This document shows positions 26,009 to 37,930 of a DNA stretch of 64,000 nucleotides, piece by piece (positions within the stretch are counted from its first letter, which is position 1; each line of letters begins with the position of its first letter). The position numbers and the translations under genes are program-made. Source of the DNA: Artemia franciscana (taxonomy: Eukaryota; Arthropoda; Branchiopoda; Anostraca; Artemiidae); NCBI RefSeq assembly GCF_032884065.1, contig NC_088879.1, forward strand, positions 18,896,038 to 18,960,037, read 5' to 3'. The notes under the pieces were generated by a model that did no database searches, was not told where the DNA came from, and saw nothing but the letters and a program-made list of their open reading frames with translations.

Positions 26009-27060
26009 TCAAACAGTTTGTGATAACGAACTGTATTAAGGAGCAACCCGGCCCAATAGTAAACAAAACTCTAAACGGAATTTTGATACTAAAAGATACA
26101 TCAAAAGAGTCAGATTTTCCTGCTGATTTTAAATATATAAGTTTCATCAAATTTAGTCTTTGTCATCAATAGTTACGAGCCTGAGAAAATTTGTCGTATT
26201 TGGGAAAATAGGGGGAAATACCCTCTAAAAGTCATAGAATCTTAACGAAAATCACAACATCGCATTCAGCGTATCAGAGAACCCTATTGTAAAAGTTTCA
26301 AGATCCTATCTACAAAAATGTGAAACTTCGTATTTTTGCCAGAAGACCGATTACGGGTGCGTGTTTATTTTTTTATTTTTTTTCCCTCCAGAGGTCATCG
26401 TATCGACCAACTGGTCCAAGAATGTCGCAAGAGGGATCATTCTAACAGATATGAAAAGTTCTAGTGCCCTTTTTAAGTGACCAAAAAAATTGGAGGGCAC
26501 CTAGGCCCCCTCCCGGGCTCAATTTTCCCCAAATCAGCAGATCAAAATTTTGAGATGGGCTTTTTGTTCAGCATAGTCGAAAACCGTAATAACTATGTCT
26601 TTGGGGATGACCTACTTCCCCACAGTCCCCGGGGGAGGGGCTGTAAATTACAAATTTCGACCACTGTTTACATACGGTAATGGTTATTGTAATGGTTAAT
26701 ACAGTAATGGTTAAGTGTGCAGACGTTTTCAGGGGGATTTTTCTTGGTTTTGGAGGGTTTGAGGGGAGAGGGCTATGTGGGAAGATCTTTCCTTGGAGGA
26801 ATATTTCATGGGGGAGGAGAAATGAAGTGGGTGAAGGATTTTCTTGCATTACTATTAAAAAACAACAACAAATAAACATAAAAGTTTTTCAACTGAAAGT
26901 AACGGAGCAGCATTAAAACTTAAAACGAACAGAGATTATTACACATATGAGGGGTTCTTCACTACTAAATAGCTCTTCATGCTAAAGTATTTTTAGTAAT
27001 TTCAACTATTTATTCTACGGCCTTCCTTATTCAGGGGTCATTCTTAAAGAATTAAGACGA
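26009..27060 (-). mobile_element. FB1 foldback-type element, minus strand, head missing (copy e)
   Basis: Reads inverted from the tail hairpin (aacagtttg..aacgaactgt, 26011-26033) through the body to the middle inverted motif near 26960-27060. The palindromic head is absent. Divergence from the other copies is higher. Confidence 0.85.
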
Positions 27061-29590
27061 TGCTGAGAAATCTCTTCAGGAGACCACTTGCTTGTTCTGT
27101 CGTCTCCGTATCGGTTATCTTATATTTGGTTAACTACGTCTGCGTCTTATTTCGTCTGCAGCTGAGACTAATGCATTAAACGACGTAAATTCTGCTTATA
27201 TGGTTTCATCACTTTTAGGCCACTGGGTGAAATCAGTGAACTTGTTCTTGGAGGTTTTATGTAGCTTATTTTGTGTAAATATGGCCTATACCGAGAATTA
27301 TTTAATCAAATATCACTTGCAGGCACATATCTCACAAGAAGTTCAAGAAATCAAACAAAATATCTTGATTCTAATTCTCGACTTTGATAGTACTGTGCTT
27401 GATGTGCTTGCTTCCAAAGGGTTTCACAGGAATCCTACCATTTGAATTCTGGTGACTTTTACAATGTGTCTATTAATTTCATATCTTATTATCCACTCGT
27501 AACCAGTCAGTCTTGTCTTTATCCCTTTAACAACTAACCTACAATAACTTCGACACGCTAAACACGCTAAAAGTAACCTAGTAATTTTGGAAACCATGCG
27601 ACTGTCGAGAAACCTAACTGAATCGTAAAATCTGACTTCGTTTAAATAATCGTCTTGCTTTTTATTAAAATATCCGACTAAAACTGGATAGTGCTAAAAT
27701 TAGCCATTTTTTTATTAATAAGTTTGAAAATGTGAAAATCAGTCAAGGAGAAGCAACAACTCAGAATTTCTCCAGAAATAAGTAAGTGCACTGAAGCTGG
27801 CATAAGCCAAAGCAAACAACTGATCCAAGTTGGCAAAAGGTAGAGGGTGCACACACCTTTCCCCTCGGGCCACCTGTTGACTTATCAAAGATTCAGTTTA
27901 TCCTATGTTATCTTTTATCGGCTGCTTCTTATGGAAGGGGTGGTCGTTGAAACTTCACAGGAGGCTTCTTCAATTTGAGATTGAAAGTCTTAGTGCTCTT
28001 TTTGGTTGGGGATTGAAAGTGATTACAAGGCAGTCGGTCCCCATCCCTTCCCTCCCCTGGTACCCCAGGATGCCCCTCCCCATGGCGTGGGGTCAATATT
28101 TCTAGAGCAATTTTGTCAGAATAGTAAAACAGTCCAATAAAGGTGTTTTCAGGAATAACTTACCCCACGCAGTCCTAATATTAAGGGTTCTGAATGATGT
28201 AAACTATCCATTATTAGTGAAAAAAAAGATAGGCATGTTTGATAGCGGTTGTCCAAGCGGACTGAAGCTTCCAGGGATCGTTCATTTGGCCGAGGGGGCC
28301 TCAAACTTTGGTTTTGAAGAGTGAGGGGGCTTAATAGCACTTCATATTGGGTAAACAAAATTTTCTCTGATCAGTTTGAAACTCTCACATGTAAGTCTCT
28401 GGACCTAATGTAGAGTACACATTTTTGTGGTTTGAGGCTAAATTGAAACTTACTGCTTGAAACTTGCATTTTGTGTTCTTGGCTCAATGGAAAGACAATA
28501 GACTAGAAAAAAATAATGTTTTTTATAAAAAAAAATAATATTTTATATTTTCAGGTTGCTATTAAGCCATGGCTAATTGACAAAAAAGCCAAGACAGGTA
28601 GTCTCAGTGAGAGGCAAAGTTGGCATAAGCTTTTTTGCAGGATTGTATCAAAATGATGCCATTTTCTCTTGTTGATACATATTCAAACATCCATCCATCC
28701 TAGGGCAGAACTAAGGCAATAGTCAGAACTAACGAACGAACGAGATTTTTGGATTGATTCATGACGGACAATCTCTACTGGACTTGTAAGCAAAACGGGG
28801 AGACTGAAATTGCTTAGACTCACAGGTGAACAAGTGAAGTAAGCCTAATAGGCTTGCCCGCTTAGAGTCTCAGGCGGACTACCGTGTTCTAGGATTGACA
28901 CATGATCGACAAGTCCCATGAACTTTATGGGGATCGGGGAGACATATTTTTTAAGCGTATAAAACGGACCAAAAATATTTATTTGGTTCCAAATTAGCTC
29001 AAAACTTACATCAGTACTGAAATTAATATCCATTTTCACGGTTTGAAAATTGTTCTCTATGAATTTCATGTTTTTAGGATTATTAGTTTAGGTTATTTGT
29101 CAGTGAAAAAGGAAAACACCACAAGCACAAGCATTTGGTTTTGTATGTAAAGACTAGGAAAAAATCCTGGCTTTTCGTCTCAACACTACGGTCGATTGGG
29201 CCTTTTGATCCTCATTAGCGACAAGGTTGGGCTGCAGCCTACGTAAATTTGGCTGCTTCACAACATACCTCCTCTCAATTCCCTTGTTGAGGTTGGCTGA
29301 GGTGGCACACTTTATTCTAAAATACGACTTCCACCCAAGCCTTCAAGAAAGAGTGATTTAACAAGAGATTTGTGATAAACATAACTTTTTTCACAATATT
29401 CTGAGAATGAAAGCCAATATTTAATCGCATTCACTTTGAAGTGCCCACTGAGCATGTTTTTGCACTAAAATAATTTGAGTTAAGCAGTTGTTAAACTTTA
29501 GCAATCGAGATAATTTCTTAGACCACAATGCACTTCCATTTACAAAAAATTAAGCAAAAAAAAAAAATTGAAAAAATATAAAAAAAAATA
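27061..29590. other. Intergenic, nothing recognised
   Basis: About 2.5 kb without recognisable coding or repeats. Short open frames (for example 27200-27445 plus and 28149-28358 minus) show no family motif. Confidence 0.5.
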
Positions 29591-29599
29591 AAGTAAATG

Positions 29600-30206
29600 T
29601 TTATATAGCTACTTTGATTGTTTTCTCCTCATTTAGTTGCTCAGTATTATTACACGAAGAATTGGGAAGTTCTAGTAGTCTATAGTAATAGGCATAAATA
29701 TATTTTCAAAGCAAATCACCCCAAAAACTATAATGATAATATCAGTCCCTCAAGGCGTCAAGGCATGTTAAAGTTAATATGAGGTCCAGTTATAAATAAC
29801 CTTCATTTTTTTTCTTTTTTACCAGCAGGAATTTTGCTCTTATTTAAGTACGAAGTACTTTTATAACCACTAATAACATGATGTTAATCATAAGGGTAGG
29901 GGGTAGGCCAGTATCTCCCTTTGATTTTGTTTTCCCCTCTCCCCTCATGGATTTTGAAAACACTTTTTTAGGTATTATGATCGCAAAAATACAAAATAAC
30001 CACCCTAGATTTTGAAAGACAGACACCTCTCCCTGCCTTTTCAGCAATTGACGCCTTTCTCGATAGCCATACACGAAAAATTAAGCAAAAAAATGGATTT
30101 TAATTTCAATAAAGCAGTGAACAAAAATAAAAATAAAACAAAACATTAATTAAAAAAAATATTCCGAATATTTCAGCCCCACGTCGGGGAGCTCTCCTCA
30201 ACGGAA
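29600..30206 (-). repeat. PLE terminal repeat (pLTR-like), family B, inverted copy
   Basis: About 600 bp that match 34263-34870 in reverse complement. Shared blocks include the hammerhead-like region, 'cttaatttttcg', 'tttcaaaatctagggtgg', 'caaaatcaaagggaaatac'-type sequence and 'aacaatcaaagtagc' at the far end. It lies in inverted orientation to the other copy, with the rearranged PLE-4 between them. Penelope elements are known to carry terminal repeats in direct or inverted arrangement. Confidence 0.75.
30162..30206 (-). ncRNA. Hammerhead-ribozyme-like core (family B, copy 1)
   Basis: Minus strand: stem I ttccg pairs with cggaa (5 bp) at the two ends; the CUGANGA box region reads TTGAGGA; stem II agctcccc / ggggct; then GAAATATT before the closing strand. 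The geometry (stem I, core box, stem II, GAAA, tiny self-complementary stem III) matches a type I hammerhead with minimal stem III. One core box departs from consensus. Confidence 0.5.
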
Positions 30207-30835
30207 AAAAAGAGGAGTTGTTGTTAAAAAAGCTTTGAACTCATTCTGACTTGCTTGCAAGATCATCACTTGTTCCAGGACAATTATATAAATCATGGAT
30301 TCTGGTAAGGGGGGGGCAGAGGGCCATGGCCCCCTGAAATTTGGGACTATAAAGTAATTACAAGGAAACCAAATGAAAAAGAGCAGAATAGGGGAAAACC
30401 ATGGAAAAATGTTTGTTGCCCCATTGTTGGCTACCTGCCAATAGATTTTGACCCTTAATAAGGAAAATTTAAGTTCTACTTTGTGACTGAGGGACCCCTT
30501 ACAGTTGTCCACAAACATATGCTCTATATGATTTTGTTGGAGTAACACAGACAAAAAAAAATAAAAAATCAATTTCTTCATAGCGATGAATGGTAAGTGA
30601 ATAACGATCCTTATATGGTGAATAAGGATTGCAAGATTATCATTTGTTCCAGGACAATTTTGGCTTTATACAATATTGGCTTGTTCCAGGACAGGCTTTA
30701 TATAACTTTATTAGGGCAAATGGTTTAAGACCCTTCTTAGGCAATGGTTTCTTAGGACAAATTGGTTCTGGTGGCCCATAACAATTTTGTTGAGTATTGT
30801 CTGGCGACTTTAACTTTACACACTACTGCTTTCGT

Positions 30836-30837
<2 letters not shown>
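30207..30837. other. PLE family B flanking sequence and unassigned DNA
   Basis: 30215-30290 matches 33690-33750 in reverse (gagttcaaagc, aattgtcctggaac), so it belongs to the PLE family B terminal region. The remainder, including two more 'ttgttccagg' repeats near 30640 and 30680, is unassigned. Confidence 0.5.

Positions 30838-30878
<41 letters not shown>
30838..30878. repeat. Poly(T) tract, 41 bases
   Basis: Uninterrupted T run, possibly the poly(A) tail of an unrecognised minus-strand retroposed sequence. No source gene is recognised next to it. Confidence 0.95.
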
Positions 30879-31039
30879 CACCGTGATCAGCGATCTGTAG
30901 CTCCGAAGTGGTAAGAGTTAAAAATTTGAGATTTTTCAGAGGGAAGGAAAACGTGAAACAGAGTAAAAAAGTTCCGGAGAAGTTCCTAAAATTTCTAACA
31001 GTTTTCCATAAAAAAAATAAAACCGTTTTATTCTTAGAA

Positions 31040-31850
31040 ACTCTGCGTTCGATGTTTGGCGTCAAGTTAAGACGACCCTAGCTTCGGAAATAAACTTGTT
31101 AGAAATACAGTTATGCTGAACTCATGTAGAACTTTCATTTGTCTCTTCGAGAACCGGAGCACAAAATTCCGTAGCTCTTACAGATTTCCCGGAAATAATT
31201 CCGGAAAAGTCCATCTCGTTCCGATTTTTTTTGGAATTTTCTCAAATTTTCGATTTTGATGTTTCTTATATTTTTATCGAGTAGTGCTATGAAAAGTATG
31301 CAAGAAGAAGTGAAGTGTTCTATATACCAAGTTGCTTCGTTCTCTAAGAAATAATTTCCGAAGTTTCGACGTTCTAGAGGTAACTTCTGTTCTGGACCAG
31401 CTAGGATTTTTTTTCCAACTCGGTTCGACAGGTCTCGATCTCCTAACAACTGGAGTTTACAATAGTTTCTCCGAAATAAAATTCCTTCTGTGGGTTTTTC
31501 TATTTGGAAGTTTTGTCATGCCCTCGGGGCAATTTAAATTTTTTGGTGAATTTGGTTTGTTTTATATTTTCCTAGCTTAGACCATCAAAAGTTAAGCAGA
31601 AAACTATAAGACGTTATTTCCGTATCTCTTTCAGATTTCCCGGAAATAATTCTCGAAATGTGCGTCTCGAAACATAATACTTCGAATTGGCGTCAAGTTA
31701 AGACGGCCCTAGTTTCGGAAGTAAACGTTTTAGAGATAAAATAATTATGAACTCATATTGAACTTTTATTGATGTTTCTCGTTTATTTCTGGACCAGCTA
31801 AACATTTTACCAAACTCAGTTTAGTAGGAGCTCGAAATAAAACCATATCA
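31040..31850 (+). repeat. Diverged direct repeat pair
   Basis: 'ggcgtcaagttaagacg' with 'cctagtttcgga'-like sequence occurs at ~31058 and ~31689. 'cagatttcccggaaataatt' occurs at ~31179 and ~31632. 'tctggaccagcta' occurs at ~31390 and ~31788. This indicates an old duplicated ~600-bp segment. No protein is seen. Confidence 0.6.
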
Positions 31851-31913
31851 AAGATGCTTCAAGATAACAATCGAAGCCGCATTAGAAAAATGTCCTCTGA
31901 AGGACATAATGGA

Positions 31914-32035
31914 GACTGTTGCTCCGCAACTGTGTCCCGTAGGGCACAGTTGCCCGTGTTGCTCCGCAACTGTGCCCTAAGGAACAGGGCACAGTTGCTG
32001 CAACACTTCCCGTTGCACAGGCAACGGAGGTCTAG
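31914..32035 (+). mobile_element. 3' end of second Helitron-like family
   Basis: The end reads hairpin cgttgcacaggcaacg (32011-32026), then 'gaggtCTAG' and T, matching 12501-12526. It is preceded by two copies of the 'gttgctccgcaactgtg' hairpin and by 'gggcacagttgc' repeats. Only ~120 bp are recognisable. Confidence 0.65.
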
Positions 32036-32279
32036 TTTCCTGTCCAAAATTAAGCCCAAGTATAATACTTTATCACTTAGTCAGAATAATCAGAAGCTAC
32101 TATAATCAGATTTTGGTTCTTGATTGTGTTTTAGCGAGCAATCTATGGCATTTTCGTGGTGATGTAGCCTATTTTCTAAATTCTACTGTGTCCTTTCTAT
32201 ATAAAATTTACTACAAGAGAATAGAATTTTGTTCGCTCCCCTTTTTGTATTTTTCTATGAACCTTGCGTTTTCCATTAT

Positions 32280-33660
32280 TTAACAAATAGCTTTTGTCCT
32301 GATTTAAATGTTGTTTTTATATTATGTTTTTCTAGTTCTCTTCTTAATTTCTGTGACAACATTGGATATAAGGCAAAGTTATGTAATTTGTTTTATTGGG
32401 TTGAATAATTTAGAAGGGGAGTTAGTTTTTACAATTGAAAAAGAATATGGAACCTGTAATCTTTCAGGTTCCATATTCTTTTCCAATAGTAAAAACCAAC
32501 TCCCCTCCTAAATTATTCAAATGTTCCAGAAAACCTTCAATTTGTGATTCCCCATAATTCTAAATAACTAAACGTCATCCATATATCTGCTCAAAATTTA
32601 GGTTTAAAAAAATATGTTTCTATAGATAAAGTTTTTATAGACTTTAGTTCTAAAGAATGTAGAAACCTTAGCTATAGAAACATATTTTTTAAAACCCAAA
32701 TTTTGGGGCAGATATATGAAGGACGTTTTAGTTATTTGGAATTATGGGAAATCACAGTTTTTTGTTTCTTTTACAAATTGAAGGTTTTTTGGAACATTTA
32801 AATAATTTGGGAGGGGAGTTAGTTTTTACAATTGAAAAAGAAACAGAAAATAAGTTACCGTTTCTAGATATTTGGATCCATAGAAACAATACTGAACTAG
32901 CTTTTTCAATTTACCGTAGACTGACTAACAGCAACCGTTATAATGTCTTTCGCGTCAAATCACCTGATCCAAGTAAGAAGAGGTGTAGTTATTTTTGTAG
33001 TTGATAGGGTATTAAAATTTCAATCACAAGAATAAATGAATACTGAACTATTTTCATTAAGGATATTCTAATAAGTAGAGGATATCCCGAAAATATGATT
33101 TCTCAAACAATTGAAAAAAGAAAAAAAGTTAATGGAACCTGTCCTTAATGGAAGAAGATGGGTCAATTCAACAAACAAAATACACAACTTTGCCTTATAT
33201 CCCAATGCTGTCAAAGCAATTAAGAAGAGAACTAAAAAAAAACATAAAATAAAAACAGCATTTAAATCAGGACAAACTATAAGCTCTGTTAAATAATAGA
33301 AAAGATAAAGTTCCAAGAAAGATACAAAAGGGAAAACACAAAATTCCATGCTTTTGTGGTAGTAGGGAAGAACACAGCAAAATTTAGAAAATAGGCTACA
33401 GCAACATAGAAATGCCATAGATTCCTCGCTAAAACATAATCAAAAACCGGAAAAGTTTGAATCAACTGTTGTAGAACACATTTTTGACTTTCCTCATCAC
33501 ATAATTTTTTCAATCAAACAAAAATTGTAGATATGTCTTTAGAACTTTTGCAAGGTTTCAGAGAAATTATAGAAATAAAAGAGATTATCTATGGGGGTAT
33601 TAGTATTAATAAAGATGAAGAGAATGTTAGGATAAGCTCAATTTATAATAGTTAACTAAG
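32280..33660 (+). mobile_element. PLE-4: Penelope-like fragment with nested inverted duplications
   Basis: 32660-33660 plus encodes PLE pieces: a motif C region with IWNYG, FLEHLNNLGGELVFTIEKE, KLPFLDIWIHRN, FSIYRRLTNSNRY, and KIPCFCGS near 33335-33355 with a possible RLQQHR-like block (GIY-YIG). Upstream, the same sequence is present in alternating strands: 32280-32402 is the inverse of ~33165-33285; 32403-32455 is a direct copy of part of ~32797-32850; 32466-32624 is the inverse of ~32665-32850. It is broken and of a different family from PLE-1 to PLE-3, but its flanks (29.6-30.2 and 34.26-34.87 kb) look like its own terminal repeats. Confidence 0.75.
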
Positions 33661-33784
33661 TAGCAGGTAAAATATTCAGCCAGTAGTGATTTACATAATT
33701 GTCCTGGAACTCATCAGAATGAGTTCAAAGCTGGGAAAAGTCAACGGACTACAGCTAAACTAGTAAACCAACAAACCATTGAAT

Positions 33785-33870
33785 TTATTACTACTACTAC
33801 TACTAACAACTCATCGCAGCACCAATCCGCCTGAGGCCAACACAGCTACGCATGCTCCTCCTTCAACACA
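33785..33870 (-). mobile_element. LINE-C-type 3' end, 5'-truncated, with triplet tail
   Basis: The minus strand reads 'gtagctgtgttggcctcagg', then 'atgagttgttagtagtagta', the same as the 3' end of LINE-C at 24965-25015, with a (AGT)n tail at 33788-33806. Only the last ~85 bases are present, as is common for LINE insertions by target-primed reverse transcription. Confidence 0.75.
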
Positions 33871-34262
33871 ATCTTAACTATAATTCACTAATTTAGTAAT
33901 TCACTAAATTAACAATTAATAATTTACTTAATTTATAATTCATGAATTTGTTTATTAGCCTGTGAGATTTCGTTAGGGGTGACGGACTTGGGGTTTGGTG
34001 ACTTTTTTTTGTGCATGTTCAAATAAATAGAGTCTTCACTTTTAACAGATTTCCATTTATGCACTGAATGTTGAGACGAGAGTGACCCACGGTTCCACTA
34101 TAGACATTCGCTTTGGTTTTATTCTTTGCTGGAAGTTTGCTTATAATGTGGGTTGCTCTTTTTTATTTATTTTTTTTTGTTTTCGTGTGTTTAGTTGTCG
34201 TTTTCTTTGTGTGTTACTTTTTAACAACAACTCCTTTTTTGTTTTTTCGTTCTTTTCGTTTT

Positions 34263-34307
34263 TTTTCGCTGAGAAAGGCTCCCGGACGTGGGCCGAAATA
34301 CTCGGAA
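34263..34307 (+). ncRNA. Hammerhead-ribozyme-like core (family B, copy 2)
   Basis: Stem I ttttcg pairs with cggaa (4 Watson-Crick pairs plus one G.U); the first core box begins CTGAG; stem II ggctccc / gggcc; GAAA at 34294-34297, then TACT before the closing strand. Same design as 30162-30206, in the opposite orientation. The core has a departure from the strict consensus. Confidence 0.5.
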
Positions 34308-34870
34308 TATTTTTTGATTAAACTATTGTTTTCTTTTTACTTCTTGTTCACTGCTTTTTTGAAATTAAAACCCGTTTTTTTGCTTAATTTTTCGCTTGAG
34401 GCTATCGAGAAAGGAGTCAATTCCTAAAAAAGGTAGGGAGAGGGTTCTACCTTTCAAAATCTAGGGTGGTAATTTTGCAGTTTTTCGATGAAAATACCTA
34501 AAAATGTATTTTCAAATCCAGGAGGAGGGTTGGGGAAACAAAATCAAAGGGAAATACTGGCCTGCCCCCTACCCTTCTGATTAACACCATGGTTATTAAG
34601 TGGTTATGAAAGTGCTTCGTTCTTAAAGGAGAGCAAAATTCATGAAGGCTATTTATAACTGAACCTCATATTAACTTTAACATCCCTTGACGCCTAGAGG
34701 GAATGATATGCTCATTATAGTTTTTGGGGTGATACTGCTTGATAAATATATCCATTATGCCTATTACTATACTTGAACTCCCCAGTTTTTCGTGTAATGA
34801 TACTGAGCAAGTAAATGAGGAAAAAACAATCAAAGTAGCAATATAAACATCACCTTCTTCCCCTCCAAAG
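34263..34870 (+). repeat. PLE terminal repeat (pLTR-like), family B, direct copy
   Basis: Matches 29600-30206 in reverse complement over about 600 bp, with moderate divergence. It follows PLE-4. Upstream sequence from ~33690 (cctggaac, gagttcaaagc) and ~34195 (aacaacaactcc) continues the match. Confidence 0.75.
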
Positions 34871-35269
34871 ATAAAGTGATTTCTATATTGGCGAATAGAT
34901 ACATAAATGATTTGTTCCTTCCTAAAGCTGTCAAACCCTAATTAATGTTATAAGGGCTTCTTTTTTCAGTGAATCGATTTTTTTTTAACAAGAAAATCAA
35001 TTATGAAGACGAGAGTAAAATAGACATCAGCAAAGAAGGCATTGTTACTATAAAGTAGGTTTAAAAACTTATAATTTATTATTCATAGAGTTTTGAGCTT
35101 AGTGGGACCAGGAGTGGTAACTAAGCTTGATACATTTCTGAGACAAATTACGTTTGTGTCTTCAATTCAAATTGAATCTTTAACGTATTTACATCTTCGT
35201 ACCTACCAAGTCAGTTGCGCAATTTAGGACTTATCGGATGGCTGCGGTAACTGTCCATGGCTCCATGGC

Positions 35270-35500
35270 TGCGGTCCTGGTTGAACTTCGCTGAGATTAG
35301 GATGCTGGGACTGTTTTGAAAAATTTTTCATTTAGTTCTTTTGATTGTATCCTGTTGCAAGTTTTTTTCTTTTTATGTATTTATGTCTTGCTGAGGACGG
35401 TCCTTGGACATAAGGCCAAAATATTCATTCTAATTTGTTTCCCACTGTCTTGCGAAAAGAATTCCCTATTGTTCTTCTTGTTTTTGGTGTTTGTGACTTT
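35270..35500 (+). repeat. Solo PLE terminal region, family A
   Basis: Matches the stretch after the PLE-2 coding region (19205-19420): 'ggttgaacttcg', 'tttttatgtatttatg', the hammerhead-like motif, 'cttgcgaaaag' and 'cctattgttcttcttg'. No PLE coding sequence is adjacent, so this is a remnant or a solo terminal repeat. Confidence 0.75.
35386..35428 (+). ncRNA. Hammerhead-ribozyme-like core (family A, copy 3)
   Basis: CTGAGGA at 35391-35397, stem II ggtcctt / aaggcc, then the AATATTC block in the place that follows GAAA elsewhere. The second core box is not intact in this copy. Confidence 0.45.
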
Positions 35501-36299
35501 TATAGCTGAGGTGGAAAACAAGCAAATGTGATATTTTTTTACGCTTTTATTAACGACTATTTGATTCGTAAAAATTACAGTTTCTTAGGCATCTACGATA
35601 TTATTGGATATTATCTAAAGATATTTTAGATATTATTATTTGTAAATCCTTGGAATATACACACATTATAGGACTTGCTGGATTGAGCAGAGGCCCTAGA
35701 GAAGTAATTTCATTGGCAGCTTTTCTATGATTTTAAGATGAAAGAGAGAATGCATATTGGCTTTCTGAAGAGAATGTTGACCTTATGAATAGGAAAAAAA
35801 AAAACATTACATTTAATGCTATAATAAATCAGCTGTAGGATTAAGCATACTGAAATCGGCACACTGACAGTCACTCCTCTTCTGATTCATAGAAATAAAA
35901 AAATATATAAAGTCAAAATGGATCGAAATCATTTAAAACAGATTAAAGCTATTATTAGGAACCAAAGAAAATAAAAGAGTCTTTTTTATGTATCTGTAGC
36001 TTATTCAATTAATTAAAATTACGATAAAAACGAAATTTCTATGTATTTAGTTTTTAGTAAAGAGCAATTGATGCTTTGGCCTTTGAGGAATTTATTGCTT
36101 GTTTTTATTTTTATTTCTTTTTTTAGTAAAATAGCCAATTTCTTCAGAATAGTCCAAAGGTTGAATAAGTATGCCTCTGGGGTTCACAATTACCCTCCAC
36201 CAGTTCCCAGTGCATGGGTTTAAGTTATGTAAGTTGCCAGTTGTTAACATATAAGATATTATAGCTTATTAAGAAAAGAGGGCATATTGGAATCACGAA

Positions 36300-37930
36300 T
36301 CTCCACAAAAGCTTAGAGTATTAAAGTGAAACTTCAATGAAATGTTGAGAGTGAGTCCAAACACAATAAAAACAATCTTTATTCTTACTGGTTGGGAAAA
36401 GGGAATATCAGCAATTTCTGAGGAACGACAGAGAGTGTTAGGTTGAAACTTTCAAGGTAGGTTGATGAGATGTTGAAGAGAGATTTAAGGCAACCACCCC
36501 CTTTCTACCCCCTCCCTTCTTTCCCTTTTTATGTGCATCCTCTCCTCAAATTCACTCAAGTTCGTGATACACAGTTAAGGGATCAGATAATACGACTTTA
36601 TCTCGAATACCCAACTGCCAACACTAATAGATAAGTTAGCTACTAACACTAAAATATTCTCGTTAACTCGCTGCACGAATACTACGATGGTTCGGTTATT
36701 TGGTCCGCATGTTGGCAAGAACACCAGCCAACACACTATTAATTTTTAATCACTCTAAGGATGGCTGGAACTGCCCCTGTGGAAGGTCCACAGGGGCAGC
36801 CACAGGGGCAGCTGGTGGTCTACGCTGGACCACCAGCGAGATCATTAAGTCAAGTAAGTCTCCTCAACAATGATCAAAATTTAGCAATTCTCGTTTTGTT
36901 CAAACTAGTTAAACGGTCTAATAGCTATACCTCCAGGGATGCCATAACCCCGGGGGCAAGGATTGTAAATTATGTGTTTTAGTCATTGTTTTCATGCAGG
37001 GTTTACCATTAGGAAAAGGGGAAAGTTTTATTCCGGATGTATTTGAAAAGGCCATGAATAGTGAAGTGAAATTTGAAACTTTGGAGGACGTTGAGGGTGC
37101 TTTAACCTAAATCAAAAGGCACTATATGCATCCAGTCCCTAAAAAGCTGAATCTCTAATATCTTACGATCAGCTGAGGTTATTAAGTTGACACTTTCAGA
37201 ACATGTTTAGGGGGATGTTTCAAAGTGGTCGAGGAGGCACCAGTCCCCTCCCATGTCTTCTTTTGCTGTCCTCTGTCTAAACACATCCAATCAAATTTTG
37301 AGATTGCCATCTTGTTCGAAATAGTCTAAAAACTATCCCTATGAGGATGACATAAACATTCACAGCTGTGGAAAAGAACACGAACACAATCAAAACATAC
37401 TATGTGGATACAGGTTGTCAAAAAGGCGTATCAGCAATATCTAAGGAAATGCTGAGGGTATTAAGCTGAAACTTACAGGGTATATTGGGGGGAGGGGAGG
37501 TTGAAACGAGTTGGAGACTGCCCTTTTTGAATGCCAGCTCCCCTCAACCCTGATCAAAAATTTCAAAAGGCGATTTTGTTCAAAAGGCATAGTAATTATG
37601 CCTCCAGGGGAAGGTTATCTGCATTAAGGCGAAACTTCAGGGAATGTTGAGGGACATGTTTAACTACACCAAAAGACACTGTATAAATCCATTTTTCAAA
37701 AAGGTCTAAATGCAACATCTCCAGAATGGCTGAGGATATTAATTTTAATCTTTTAGGGCATGTTAAGCGGAATGTTGAAAAATGGTTTAGAGCAACCAGA
37801 CCCTTCTAGCCTTTTTTAACTGCAATATCCCCAAAGACATCTTATCAAAATTTGGAATAGCCATCTTGTTCAAAATAGTCAAAAAGTCAAATAACTATCA
37901 GAAAATTCGATAGTCAAATAACTGCCAAAA
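36300..37930 (+). repeat. Diverged satellite-like tandem repeats
   Basis: A set of related blocks recurs at irregular 100-300-bp spacing: 'tatcagcaatatctaagg', 'ggtattaagctgaaactt', 'aggggatgttgaa', 'ctccaggg(a)' and 'gccatcttgttcaaaatag'. Copies are seen near 36410, 36840, 37180, 37420, 37640 and 37730. They are strongly diverged from one another. No protein or terminal features are seen. Confidence 0.55.
36772..36837. repeat. Two adjacent GC-rich hairpins
   Basis: Hairpin 1: tgcccctgtgga / tccacaggggca (36772-36798) with a 3-base loop. Hairpin 2: gctggtggtc / gaccaccagc (36811-36837) with a 7-base loop. Both stems are perfect, and GC content is far above the surroundings. Confidence 0.85.

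Larger units (their letters stand above)
34871..36290. other. Intergenic apart from the solo PLE terminal region; nothing else recognised
   Basis: No coding or structural RNA features are seen outside 35270-35500. Confidence 0.5.
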
